Assembly: GCF_949628265.1 (NCBI RefSeq)
Contig: NC_088788.1
Span: 22,740,335-22,804,334, forward strand
Length of the DNA stretch: 64,000 bases
Direction: 5' to 3'
Origin: Cloeon dipterum
Taxonomy: Eukaryota; Arthropoda; Insecta; Ephemeroptera; Baetidae
Part shown: one piece after another, positions 50,918 through 60,603 of the stretch
How the letters are laid out: each line of letters opens with the position of its first letter
Numbering within the stretch: position 1 is the stretch's first letter
Made by a program: the position numbers and the translations under genes
Notes under the pieces: model-generated
Databases searched by the model: none
What the model was told of the DNA's origin: nothing
The model's input: only the letters and a program-made list of their open reading frames with translations

Positions 50918-51385
50918 TTATTGAAGAAGATCCAAACATTTTTTCTCTAACGACTTATCGCTCCCATAATGTCTATAACAGCAATCTTTTAGTTTCCAAA
51001 TATTATCACTCAAAAAATTGTAATATTCAGCAATGTTTTCATAATTTTCTATTATTGTCTTAAATTCATTCATTACGATCTTGAGTAGGAAAGGATGTGG
51101 TAATTTCCTTTCAATTCTTTCGATGAAATAACATCCGTGATTTTCGCTATAAAGAAGATTTATAAAATTCCCTATTCTATAACTCTTTTTTTCACTCATA
51201 CAATCTATCATCATCTCTGAATTTTGAACATACTCCTCAATATATATAAAATCAACGCATTCATCATAAGGATCTTGTTCAATAACGCAACACGGATAGA
51301 TCCTAACAATTTGTTTTCGACCGTCGTCGAGTTCAACAACGCCAATTCCAACCTTGACTTTTCCAAACGTTCGCGTCAGAAGCAT
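50918..51385 (-). CDS. Gene Z: unrecognised intronless protein (155 aa)
   Basis: An open minus-strand frame from ATG at 51385 to TAA at 50918. In-frame codons extend a little further upstream to a stop, but with no other ATG, so this start is preferred. The protein begins MLLTRTFGKVKVGIGVVEL, has a beta-rich first half and a more helical, Lys/Glu/Asn-rich second half, eight cysteines, and no signal peptide or membrane segment that I can see. I do not recognise the family. It lies 124 bases downstream of gene Y on the same strand, has a TATA-like element upstream and a poly(A) hexamer just after the stop, and has no introns although the neighbouring host genes are intron-rich. It is probably part of the same accessory cluster as Y; real expression is inferred, not shown. 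Confidence 0.65.
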   Translation of the reverse strand: MLLTRTFGKVKVGIGVVELDDGRKQIVRIYPCCVIEQDPYDECVDFIYIEEYVQNSEMMIDCMSEKKSYRIGNFINLLYSENHGCYFIERIERKLPHPFLLKIVMNEFKTIIENYENIAEYYNFLSDNIWKLKDCCYRHYGSDKSLEKKCLDLLQ

Positions 51386-51403
51386 ACTCGCGCACTCCAC
51401 CGA

Positions 51404-51446
51404 AGCTAATGATCGCTCCTGTCTAAACTCAATCCTATTTATTCAT
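51404..51446 (-). promoter_or_regulatory. Candidate core promoter of gene Z
   Basis: In the 124-base gap between Y and Z the minus strand reads ATGAATAAATAGG near 51446-51434, a TATA-like element, and CGATCATTAGC about 30 bases downstream, an initiator-like site. This would give a leader of about 20 bases. Confidence 0.35.
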
Positions 51447-51508
51447 GAAAGTGGGAGGGGAAATTATGTAATAACTAACCTTGAGATTACTGTTATATGT
51501 TCCCAATG

Positions 51509-52057
51509 TCATTCAAAGTCAAAAAAACCACGACGATTTTCATGAAACATGGTAAGGATTTCAAACGAATTATAATACATTTTCTTCAACGTGTCGCTAG
51601 AAATACACCACTTTCCATTTCGTTCACAATACAAATGTGATAAACCGTCGTACGTCGGTCGCAACACGATCGTCGGAGCGATCATTTTCATTATCTCAAA
51701 AGGGTTTCCGGAATTAACGAGACGACCGCTATTAAGTCGAAGGAAAACCTCCATCAGATAAGAGAAATCCTGCAACGTGACCGTAAACTCATCACCATAC
51801 ACAATCCACTCGAACGAAATGTCCTGATCCTCTTCATGCTTAATTTTAAAGTGAGTTGTTTCACCACCATACTCTAAAAACGATATAATGTAATGATGCT
51901 CTTCTGCGAGATGCGTCAAGGTGTCCGCGAAAAGCTCACAACTCTCCTGCGTTTCTTTGTCGTATAAACTAATATCGATCTCGGACTCACCACGGTTGTA
52001 GGATACGTACAAGTCCTTCTCACACCCGATCGAGAACTTTTTCTGTAAGCCCGCCAT
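51509..52057 (-). CDS. Gene Y: unrecognised intronless protein (182 aa)
   Basis: An uninterrupted minus-strand frame, ATG at 52057 to a stop at 51509. The protein begins MAGLQKKFSIGCEKDLYVSY and is acidic and beta-rich, with no signal peptide or membrane segment. It looks like three related blocks (about 8-60, 62-112 and 124-176), each made of short strands closing in a helix; blocks two and three share the pattern strand-turn-hydrophobic-Ser/Thr-Leu-x-x-x-helix, as in EFTVTLQDFSYLMEV and KWCISSDTLKKMYYN. That layout recalls the beta-beta-beta-beta-alpha PC4 single-stranded DNA binding fold, but this is a guess and I recognise no family. Preservation of the frame while three other copies have decayed (near 52.4, 53.4 and 58.2-58.8 kb) suggests that this copy is functional. 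It has its own TATA/initiator promoter and lies between remnants of gene X and intact gene Z. Confidence 0.7.
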   Translation of the reverse strand: MAGLQKKFSIGCEKDLYVSYNRGESEIDISLYDKETQESCELFADTLTHLAEEHHYIISFLEYGGETTHFKIKHEEDQDISFEWIVYGDEFTVTLQDFSYLMEVFLRLNSGRLVNSGNPFEIMKMIAPTIVLRPTYDGLSHLYCERNGKWCISSDTLKKMYYNSFEILTMFHENRRGFFDFE

Positions 52058-52096
52058 GACTGAATGCTGGTGACAGAATCAGGTGACGGTATATAT
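52058..52096 (-). promoter_or_regulatory. TATA plus TCAGT initiator directly before the gene Y start codon
   Basis: On the minus strand GAATATATACCG (TATA at 52095-52090) is followed 34 bases later by TTCAGTC (initiator A at 52061), and the ATG begins at 52057. TCAGT is the arthropod initiator consensus. If used, the leader is about four bases. The same arrangement is retained in the three decayed Y copies. Confidence 0.6.
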
Positions 52097-52179
52097 TCAC
52101 GGCAAGGAGAGGGGAAAAAGGTAGTGACGGTTGTACTGCACACGTCAAAAGAATAATCCAAAAGGAAATCTTTTCACCC

Positions 52180-52362
52180 TTATACAATCTCCTGCTCCAT
52201 TAATTTATAATGGCCGTAAGGAAGAGTAGAGTGGTCTGGTAAAATAACGCGTTTATCGTCATGCGGGTCCAAAGCTAATTTACATATTTTTGACGTATAA
52301 AACTTATGAGGAGCAGAGGTGATGTTCGAAAAAGTAACATAATCAAACCCAACCCTTTTCAC
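52180..52362 (-). pseudogene. Gene X copy 1, 3' part (60 codons)
   Basis: A minus-strand frame of 60 codons containing KICKLALDPHDDKR and HYKLMEQEIV. The same DNA recurs, decayed, at about 52610-52730 and 53820-53960, which marks it as the end of a repeated gene. Its 5' part is missing: immediately upstream lies the remnant of a Y copy, so a deletion seems to have fused Y copy 2 to the tail of X copy 1. Compared with copy 2, whose tail reads LMQHLLECGFHY, its C-terminus has also changed. No family is recognised. It ends about 85 bases before the gene Y TATA box, giving the order X then Y. Confidence 0.45.
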
Positions 52363-52379
52363 AAATATCAGAGGAGAAA

Positions 52380-52480
52380 ACTACACGTACAAGGTGCTTC
52401 TCGCACCCGATCGAGAACCTTTTCTGTAAGAGAGCCACGACTAAATGATGATCTAAAAGAATCAGGAGATTTTATATATT
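52380..52480 (-). pseudogene. Gene Y copy 2: promoter and first codons only
   Basis: The minus strand has GAATATATAAAATC, then TTTAGTC and GTG in place of ATG, followed by codons reading ALLQKRFSIGCEKH, clearly the gene Y N-terminus. It stops after about 20 codons and runs straight into gene X copy 1. The start codon is lost, so this is a dead fragment. Confidence 0.7.
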
Positions 52481-52540
52481 CACAGCAAGGAGTGTGAACA
52501 AACAGAAGCGGTCACTTAGAGGGCGACGAGAGAAAAAGTT

Positions 52541-52900
52541 AATCCAACCTTTGTAGAAGATAATGGAACCCACATTCCAACAAATGCTGCATTAATTTAT
52601 AACGATCAAAAGGAAGAGTAGAGTGCTCCGATAAAATTACTCATTTATCATCGTGTGGATCCAAAACTAATTTACTAATTTTTTTATTTATACAACCTAT
52701 GATTTACAGAGTTGATATATTGAAAAAGTAATTATTATTTATCGTTCTTGAGCACGCAGTTAACAAAATCCGCGTGACAAAAATCTTTTTCATAGTGCAT
52801 TTTTAAATCCCTTTGGCTTTTTTTACACTCTCCATCATCACAGATATAGCTATACATTTTAGATCGAGGAGCAACAAACTCATTGTTAGTAATGAGGATC
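52541..52900 (-). pseudogene. Gene X copy 2, decayed
   Basis: An upstream open part (ATG at 52857, stop at 52735) encodes 40 residues including YSYICDDGECKKS and HYEKDFCH, with spaced Cys and His that recall a degenerate zinc finger. Further along, after several stops, the DNA aligns with gene X copy 1 and then continues into MQHLLECGFHYLLQRLD and a stop at about 52543. I infer one ancestral gene of which copy 1 keeps the tail and copy 2 more of the body. Function unknown. Confidence 0.5.
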
Positions 52901-53007
52901 CTTTTAATTCATCCACGAATTTATCGTACACTTTTCAATTTTTAGGTGAGTAGAGTGGATATGGTTTTTTGGGGGAAGCGAGCTAAAATCTAAATGATGA
53001 GATATTT

Positions 53008-53303
53008 ATATTGAATATAATTAAAACCAGGCTTCATCCTCGTTGTCAATAAAAGAGAATTTTGTACATTTGGTCTTTGGAGCTTGCCTCATCTGCCTCA
53101 TGAATAGGTGGGTGTTTTAAAGAATTGTATGGAACTTTATGTGATTTTAGATGTGACATTATTGCATTGTTTGTATTTGATTGAAATTGTAACTCATGAT
53201 TAGGACGTTTGTGATGACGTCGAAACTGGTCGAGGAATAAATAAGACGAATTTCTCTTTTATCGACAACGAGGATGAAGCCTGGTTTTAATTATATTCAA
53301 TAT
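53008..53303. mobile_element. 296 bp inverted-repeat element (MITE-like)
   Basis: Terminal inverted repeats of 52 bp (53008-53059 and 53252-53303) match with one mismatch (53048 against 53263). The ends read ATATTGAATATAATTAAAAC. The roughly 190 bp interior has no coding potential. The target duplication is unclear; only short AT-rich flanks agree. It sits between gene X copy 2 and gene Y copy 3 and seems to have interrupted the latter. I do not recognise the superfamily. Confidence 0.75.
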
Positions 53304-53480
53304 GTAAACAACCTCGAGTGATCGCATTTTTCAAATATTGATGAGATATTTGTTGATGTTCATAATTGAAATAGGTTGTTTTAAATTCAGTGATAACCCC
53401 AGCCAATCGTGAACATTTCTGCAAGAGAACCATGACTGAGTGATGGTGAAAAGAATCAGGAGACTTAATATATTCAAAGC
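53304..53480 (-). pseudogene. Gene Y copy 3, truncated
   Basis: The minus strand keeps the AATATATTAAG TATA-like element, the TCAGTC initiator and the ATG at 53433. The frame begins MVLLQKCSRLAG, related to the MAGLQKKFSIG start of gene Y, but similarity fades after about 25 codons and the frame then runs into the inverted-repeat element. It is a dead copy with an intact promoter. Confidence 0.6.
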
Positions 53481-53819
53481 AAGGAGTGGGAAAAATAGTA
53501 GCGGTCACTTAGAGGGCGACGAGAGAAAAAAAGTTAACATAAAATAATAACATATCGATTATACATATTCATTCACCAAAGGTAGTGGAAAAAAGTTGTG
53601 TCAGTGTGTTTATACTCTGCTCAAAGTGTTGAGTGGGGAGAAATTAGCGAGAGAAATCAGTTGGGAGACATCCACTTGGGATGTCCACTTGTGAGCACTT
53701 GTGAGATCATCCCAGTTTTTATTCGATCCGCCAAGTAAAAAAAAAGCACTTAACAATAACTCTTCAAATAAGGTCAATGCTGTAATAGAATTCATTTTCT
53801 CATTCGTAAACATGCTCTA

Positions 53820-53965
53820 AATTAATAATAACCGTAAGGAAGCGTGGAAATGTTTTGGTAAATCGTTTATCATAATGAGTATCCAAAGCTAATTTAAAAG
53901 TTTATAACTTATGATTGACAGAGCTGATATTAGAAAACTTGGTTTTCTATCATTGTTGAGTGCAC
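53820..53965 (-). pseudogene. Gene X copy 3, decayed
   Basis: The DNA resembles gene X copy 1 at 52200-52340 and the VNCVLKND region of copy 2, including the stretches for GTTAACTG-TGCACTC and AAATTAGCTTTGGA. Stops and small indels break every frame. Neighbouring DNA at about 53560-53820 has no assignable content apart from a short near-duplicate of CACTTGTGAG. Confidence 0.5.
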
Positions 53966-54061
53966 AGTTAACATAAAATAGATATCATATTAAATTAGGG
54001 AACGGCTAACTAAAACATCCTGCTTAATTACTGGTTTAAAGCGTGGTAAAAAGAAGTAACT

Positions 54062-55726
54062 TTTTTTGAATGAGAGAAGAGTTCTCTGGTGATAATTTTT
54101 CCTCCACGTTAATTGACCATTTATTTGTCCGCGTTAAATCATTGCGGAACATTTCAAGTGTCATCACACACAAGATCTCTAACCATTACGCAATCGCTAC
54201 GTTGCTATACACACAAACAAAAACACAACAAGCAATTGATGTAGCACGAACTGACTTCCAGTCAGTGTATACAGACTTAAACACCTATTTTTGGCCAAAT
54301 GACTGTTTTTGATAAAAGTTTTGAAAAGTTTCTTGAAATCCACCTAACTATCTACCTAACAAAATTTTCCATAATAGACTCAAGGCAATATGCATACCAA
54401 AAAGGCAAAGGTGTAAATGAACTATTTGTAAATTTCTCTGATTTTATTAACTCTAGTTTGAGTGCAAAAGATTTTGTTGCTGGTTTGTTCATTGACACGA
54501 GAATGGCTTTTGATGTGCTGGATTATAATAAACTGCTAGTTAAACTAGATAGTGTTGGCATACGTGGATCAGTTTTGAGTTTATTCAAAAGTTATTTAAC
54601 AAATCGCAATTTTGTTGTAAAAATAAACAAAGAGATGAGTGAAACACGTGAGCTTGACCGAGGCGTGCCCCAGGGATCTAAACCTGGGCTCAATATTGTT
54701 TATAATGTACATGAATGATTTGTTCCCTCTGCTCAAAAATTACTTTATAAATATTTTCGCAGACGATATCGTGATCCTACACTCCCACAAAGATTTAGCG
54801 GTATGCCAAAATGTGATTCAATCTGAATTTAATATTGTGACTGAGTGGTACCATGATAGTGGTTTTTTAATCAACACGAAAAAGACCGTGTCTTTATTGT
54901 TTTGTCAACCGAGGTTGTGAAAAGATTGCAAACTGCGAGTTATATGTCATGATACCGAGTGTATTCACAATTTTTGTATTAACTGTGGTTGCAGAGAACT
55001 GTTGCAAGCGAACCAAACGAAATATTTAGGTGTTATTGTAGACCAAGACTTTAATTTTAATATTCATATTCAACATGTTTCCAAAAAGCTCCGTAAAATT
55101 GTGTGCGACTTCAGTTACTTAAAGGCTAACATGCCATATAATGTGCGAAGGATTATGTATTTCTCTCTGGCTCATTCTTATTTGAATTATGGCATGACCG
55201 CATGGGGAGCTGTGAACTTGTCACCTCTATTTTGCACCTCCAAGAAAAAATACTGTATAAAATGTGTTCAAAAAAGCACCAACAAAACGTTGAGAATTTC
55301 TTTCATTTTTGGTGCGTGTTGCCTGTTGACAAGATTTATCAGCTTAGTTCACTGTGTGTTAAATATTTTGATGATGACTTTGGCGATCAGAGATTTCACC
55401 AGTATAATACACGATTGTTAGATAATAAATATTTCAATAGAACATCTGAATGTATTTTGCCGAGACTGTGGAACATGTTACCGAGTGAGTTAACAAATCT
55501 GAGAGACAAAAGTGATGTTAAGCGAAAAATCAAAAAGTGCCTTATAAACAATTGAATCGAACTCTTATCGACCATATACTGCATTATTTTCATGATAATG
55601 TGTACATGACTGTATTAAATTATGCTGCCTTGTGCAGCTATTATGCATAAGCACCAGCCGTTAATTCTTCGGAATTGACTGGACTTCCAAGGTTTAGAAA
55701 TAAATATTCTTCTTTAAAAAAGTAAA
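54062..55726 (+). mobile_element. LINE copy 1 (CR1/L2/jockey type), broken
   Basis: The plus-strand frames give, in order, the end of an endonuclease domain (STLIDHLFVR then ISNHYAI), reverse transcriptase blocks (SRQYAYQKGKG; IDTRMAFDVLDY; RGVPQGS; MYMNDLFPLL; NIFADDIVIL with the catalytic ADD) and the C-terminal region (NQTKYLGVIVD; ILPRLWNMLPSEL). Non-LTR elements copy themselves by target-primed reverse transcription. The 5' end is missing, the linker between endonuclease and reverse transcriptase is deleted, and several frameshifts and stops split the frame. The 3' UTR (CACCAGCCGTTA then AAATAAATATTC) matches that of LINE copy 2, so both ends are the true element 3' end. Confidence 0.9.
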
Positions 55727-56104
55727 ACCAAGCATATGATTGATATACATTCTTAATTTCAAATTAAACCATAAATTGTGTCATCATTCCCAATCTATGT
55801 GCTCCATCAGTAATTTTCAAATTTTCTCTACATAACATTTTGATCTCTTTGATGATTAAGATCACTTTCTGTTCTCCTGACAAAGAATTCTGTACAGTGC
55901 ACTTGCATTTTTTAATATATATGTATTGTACTCACCACAAACAACATACTCACGGAGTAGCCAAAATGAGGAAATATGTACCACATGCAATTGTAAATTA
56001 CATGAATTAATATTCTGCTCCTTCTTTGATAATATATTTCCAATCCAACCAGGATAGCTAAATTTTCATTCCAACATTTCTTGAGGTAGTACACGGTGGT
56101 GTAG
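55727..56104. other. Short AT-rich gap between the two LINE copies
   Basis: No recognisable gene. Short frames on the minus strand (55912-56094 and 56066-56251) lack similarity to anything I know and overlap the next LINE. The segment may be an older flank or an unrecognised part of the element. Confidence 0.4.
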
Positions 56105-58235
56105 CAAAGTGTGGGTTACGCCTGCACTTGAAGCACTAATCAGAGAACGTGATAGATTATTTAGGAGATCAAAAAGTAATAAGACGAACATGTTATACAG
56201 GACTAAATATAACAAATTTCGTAATAAAGTCAAACAAAAACTTAAACTCACAGAGAAAAATTATAATCTTAAAGTTTTTAAATCATGTCAAGGAGATGAT
56301 AAATTAACGTGGACTAAGTTAAATTCTCTTTTGGGCCGAACAGTAAACTCTTTAGATGATACAATTTTGCGATACATGACTCGTACTTTAGATTTGTCAG
56401 ATATTTTTAAATGGTTTTCGCCACCAATTTACTGAGGCACCGGCCAAAAGCTCGCTCAGTCGCGCCTTTCGTGCGTTGAGACAAACGAGCCAGCACAGCA
56501 GAGCATGCGGCTCCCGTGAGCGACACACACGTAAATATGTGCTATCATTGCTAGTCTTAATAAAAACAAAGGCCCGGGAGTTGACGATGTTTCTGTGCAT
56601 GATGTTCAGCATGCAGGTGTCGCGTTTGAAAAGCTCCTCTGTTCAGTACTTTAATAAGTCAATTAAAACCACCAGCTTTCCAGACTGTCTCAAAACAGCA
56701 GTTATCCGCCCATTGTACAAAGACTCTGCGCACATCAAATTCGAGAACTACCACCCAATATCCATACTGACAGTTTTTGATAAAATATTTGAAAAGTTTC
56801 TCGAAATACACCTAACTAGCTACTTAAGCGAATTTTCAATATTAGACTCACGACAATATGTGTACCAGAAAGGAAAAGGTGTTTATGAGCTGTTTGCTAA
56901 TTGCTCTGATTATATAAATTCCAATCTCAGTGCCAAAAATTATGTAAGCTGGTGTTTTTATAGATATGAAAAAAGCATTTGATGTGCTTGATCATGATAA
57001 ACTCCTGGTCAAACTAGAGAATATTGGCGTTCGTGGAACTGACTTAGATCTGTTCAAAAGCTTTTTAAACAATCGTAAATTTGTGGTAAAAATTAACAAA
57101 GAGATTAGCAAGAAATGCGAGCTTCACCGTGGTGTGCCCCAGGGATCAAATCTGGACCCAATTTTGTTTATTTTGTGTATGAACGATCTGTTTCCGCTAT
57201 TGAATAAGTGCTTTGTTAATATTTTCGCTGATGACAATGTGATACTACCCCCACAAAGATTTTGCGGTATGCCAGAGTGTAATTCAGTCTGAATTTAATA
57301 TTGTCACTGAGTGGTACCATGATAATGGTTTTTTAATTAACACGAAAAAGACCGTGTGTTTACTTTTTTTGTCAACCGAGGCTGCGAGAAGACTGCCAGC
57401 TGCAAATAGTGTGCCATGATACAGACTGTATCCATAACTTTTGTATTGGCTGTAGCTGCAGGAAACGGTCGCAAGTGATTCAGACAAAGTATTTATGTGT
57501 GCTAGTTGACCAAGAATTTAATTTTAAGGCTAATATATTCAACATGTTTCTAAAAAGCTTCGTAAAATTATATGTGAATTTAATTATTTAAAGGCGAATA
57601 TACCTTACAGTGTGAGAAAGATTATGTATTTTTCCCTTGCTCATTCCTACTTAAATTATGACATAGCCGCATGGGGAGCATTCAGTTTGATGCCTTTTGT
57701 TGAACCTCCAAGAGAAAGTATTATACAAGATGTGCTCTAAAAATACCGACAGATAGTGGAGGATTTCTTTCAATTTTGGAATGTATTGCCTGTTGCCAAA
57801 ATTTACCAACTAAACTTACTGAGTGTTAAATACTTTGATGGCGATTTTGGTGTTCAGAGAACACACCAGTATAATACACTCGTTTATTGCTTTCTGCTCC
57901 AGTTGTGGAACCAATGCTTGTAAACAAGTATTCTTACCGAACATCTGTATTTATTTTGCCAAGACTTTGGAACATGTTGCCGAGTGAACTAAAAAATTTG
58001 ACTGACAAATGTGTTGTGAAGTGAAAAATCAAAAAGTGGCTTATGAACAGTTGAATAGACTGTCAAAGACTACACACTACAATAATAAATTTTTTGATTG
58101 TATGTAAATTGCACATGAATGTACAATAATTGTGTTGCCTTAAATTGTGCAGTAGAACAAGCACCAGCCGTTAGTTCTCCGGAATTGGCTGGACTTCTGT
58201 AGTTTTCAAAATAAATATTTTTCTTCAAAAAGTAA
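56105..58235 (+). mobile_element. LINE copy 2 (CR1/L2/jockey type), broken
   Basis: It starts in the linker before the reverse transcriptase (VTPALEALIRERDRLFRR; LNSLLGRT), then SLNKNKGPGVDDVS, NYHPISILTVFDKIFEKFLE, KKAFDVLDHDKLL, RGVPQGSNLDPILF, and NIFADDNVIL with the catalytic Asp pair. It ends with a 3' UTR like that of copy 1, finishing in AAATAAATATTTTTC and a short TAA-rich tail. Frameshifts near 56950, 57280 and 57370 inactivate it. A GC-rich block of about 110 bp at 56431-56540 interrupts the coding region and looks inserted. Everything from 56598 on is repeated in inverted orientation at the window end. Confidence 0.9.
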
Positions 58236-58239
58236 TAAT

Positions 58240-58815
58240 AATCTAGTTTTTACGTGAAGGTTTTCAGTGACACCTTTACGATTTTCATGAAAAACGGTAA
58301 GGATTTCTGACGATTGTTGATACATTTTCGCCAACATGTCAATAGAAATATGCCACATATCATCTTGTTCACAAAGCATAAGTTCATTGCTACCGTGTCG
58401 CAGTCGAAACTCCATCGTTGGAGCAATAATTTCCAATCACTCGAAAACACGTCTGGCTAACGAAAGACTAACGCTATTAATTTGATGGAACACCTCCATC
58501 AGATGAGAGAACTCCTGCAGGGTGTAATCGCGTGAACTCGCCACCATACGCAATCCACTTGAACAAAATGTCCTGATCCTCTTCGTGTTCGATTTTGAAG
58601 TATGTTGTTTCACAACCATACTCTTAAGCGCATTCTAATGTAATGCTACTCCCCAGCGAGATGCGTTAAGATGTCCGCGAAAAGCACATAATTCTCCTGC
58701 GCTACTTTGTCATACATACAAATATCAATTGCAAACTCACCACATTATTTGTAAGTCACGTACAAGGTGTGCTTCTCGCACCCGATCGAGAACCTCTTCT
58801 GTAAGAGAGCCACGA
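58240..58815 (-). pseudogene. Gene Y copy 4, full-length but decayed
   Basis: Across its length the minus strand aligns with intact gene Y: start region ALLQKRFSIGCEKH (start codon now GTG), then LFADILTHLAGE, then a frame with YTLQEFSHLMEVFHQINS, then MEIIAPTMEFRLRHGSNEL and SSEILTVFHENRKG at the end. Frameshifts and stops separate these pieces. The TATA and TCAGTC promoter is retained. LINE copy 2 was inserted just past its 3' end, and the LINE tail supplies the last in-frame codons. Confidence 0.8.
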
Positions 58816-59993
58816 CTGAATAATGGTGAAAAGAATAAGGAGATTTTATATATTCACAGCAAGGAGTGGGAAAAACAGAAGCGGTCACTTAGAGGGCGAC
58901 GAGAGAAAAAGTTAATCCAACCTTTGTTGAACATAATGGAACCCACATTCCAACAAATGCTGCATTGTCAGCGACGCGGGGCAGAGGGCGCCGAATGGGT
59001 GCAATCGGCCCTGCAAGCGCGCCATCTCTCTATCACGAGGTCGGAGCCTGTTCTTCTAGCCATGGTAGACTTGAAAGGGTGCAGGGTGGACAAGAAGGGA
59101 AAATGCTGACTTACTATACCATGCCAGTTTATCGTTGATAGCGGCGTCAGTACAGCGTGGCTAGCCAGAGGGACGAGCGAGGGAGCGAGAGAGTTACTCT
59201 CTTGCTCGCGTACCGTCAGGAGAGTGAATGTGTAGGTGCGAGCAGGTCGCGTGCACGCGAGAGGCTCTTGCGTTGCCTTTATTGATACCGGAGTTTCTCC
59301 CTCCGCTCTCCCCTGTGGACGCCCGAAAGTTCACGTCATTACATATCGGTGCACAATAATTATTAATACGATCGTAATAACAAATATCAATTGCAGACTC
59401 ACCACATTATTTGTAAGTCACGTACAAGGTGTGCTTCTCGCACCCGATCGAGAACCTTACTGGTGAAAAGAATAAGGAGATTTTATATATTCACAGCAAG
59501 GAGTGGGAAAAACAGAAGCGGTCACTTAGAGGGCAACGAGAGAAAAAGTTAATCCAACCTTTGTTGAACATAATGGAACCCACATTCCAACAAATGCTGC
59601 ATTGCCAGCGACGCGGGGCAGAGGTCGCCGAATGGGTGCAATCGACCCTGCCGGCACACCTTCTCTCTATCATGAGGTCGGAGCCTGTTCTTCTAGCCAT
59701 GGTAGACTTGAAAGGGTGCAGGGTGGACAAGAAGGGAAAATGCCCACTTACTATACCATGCCATTTTATCGTTGATAGCGGCGTCAGTACAGCGTGGCTA
59801 GCCAGAGGGACGAGAGGGGGGGCGAGAGAGTTACTCTCTTGCTCGCGTACCGTCAGGAGAGCGAACGTGTAGGTGCGAGCAGGTCGTGTGCACGCGAGAG
59901 GCTCTTGCGTTGCCTTTATTGATACCGGAGTTTCTCCCTCCGCTCTCCCCTGTGGACGCCCGAAAGTTCACGTCATTACATATCGGTGCACAA
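58741..59993. repeat. Two tandem copies of a 662 bp unit
   Basis: Unit A begins at 58741 and unit B at 59403, with a few substitutions between them. Each unit holds the gene Y 5' end and promoter, the last 18 codons of gene X (MQHLLECGFHYVQQRLD on the minus strand) and about 400 bp of GC-rich DNA absent from the 52-53 kb copies. Unit B lacks about 35 bp covering the initiator and start codon. The plus-strand frames inside (up to 147 codons) are conserved between units only because the DNA is duplicated; I do not call them genes. Confidence 0.9.
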
Positions 59994-60314
59994 CAATTGA
60001 TTAATTGAAATATTCAAACCAATCAAATTTATGATACTCCAACTTTAAAATATGATGCATTTTTAATTTTTTAAAGAAGTCCCTGAATTAAGCGGTAGAA
60101 AAAATTTCAAAATGAATTAAAAGACATATAATTTTCGAAATTAAAAAAAGTCGATAGAATATTTTTTAATTAATCATACCAATAAACGGTCAAATGTGTA
60201 AAAAGTCTGGTCACGAAGTACATAAAGGGCTAAAATAGAGGATTTTAGGGATTTTTAGTCTGCACGAGGCTTCGGCGGCTGCCTACCTCTGGTATGGAGC
60301 TTTTGCATGCAAGT
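59994..60314. other. AT-rich end of the left arm and 32 bp spacer
   Basis: 59994-60282 is AT-rich with no coding content. The last 22 bases of the arm are GC-rich (GAGGCTTCGGCGGCTGC). The spacer is 60283-60314, the only part of the inverted repeat that is not paired; it contains GCATGC and no feature I recognise. Confidence 0.8.
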
Positions 60315-60603
60315 GCAGCCGCCGAAGCCTCGTGCAGACTAAAAATCCCTAAAATCCTCTATTTTAGCCCTTTATGTACTTCGTGACCAGACTTTTTACA
60401 CATTTGACCGTTTATTGGTATGATTAATTAAAAAATATTCTATCGACTTTTTTTAATTTCGAAAATTATATGTCTTTTAATTCATTTTGAAATTTTTTCT
60501 ACCGCTTAATTCAGGGACTTCTTTAAAAAATTAAAAATGCATCATATTTTAAAGTTGGAGTATCATAAATTTGATTGGTTTGAATATTTCAATTAATCAA
60601 TTG

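Larger units (their letters stand above)
56598..60282 (+). repeat. Left arm of the large inverted repeat
   Basis: Each base here pairs with the reverse complement of the right arm (position sum 120598, changing to 120597 inside a homopolymer). It includes most of LINE copy 2, gene Y copy 4, both tandem units and 290 bp of AT-rich DNA (59994-60282). The true left limit cannot be set, because the partner runs off the window. Confidence 0.97.

Noticed and set aside
59236..59466. Plus-strand CVAFIDTGVSPSALP, which looks like a retroviral aspartic protease Asp-Thr-Gly motif, and DSGVS in the neighbouring frame
   Set aside because: The two motifs are in different frames, have no protease flap or other retroelement domains around them, and overlap minus-strand features. 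Chance is more likely.
58729..59872. Plus-strand frames of 126 and 147 codons conserved among the tandem units
   Set aside because: They run antisense through the gene Y promoter and gene X tail, and are conserved only because the DNA is duplicated; no domain is recognised.
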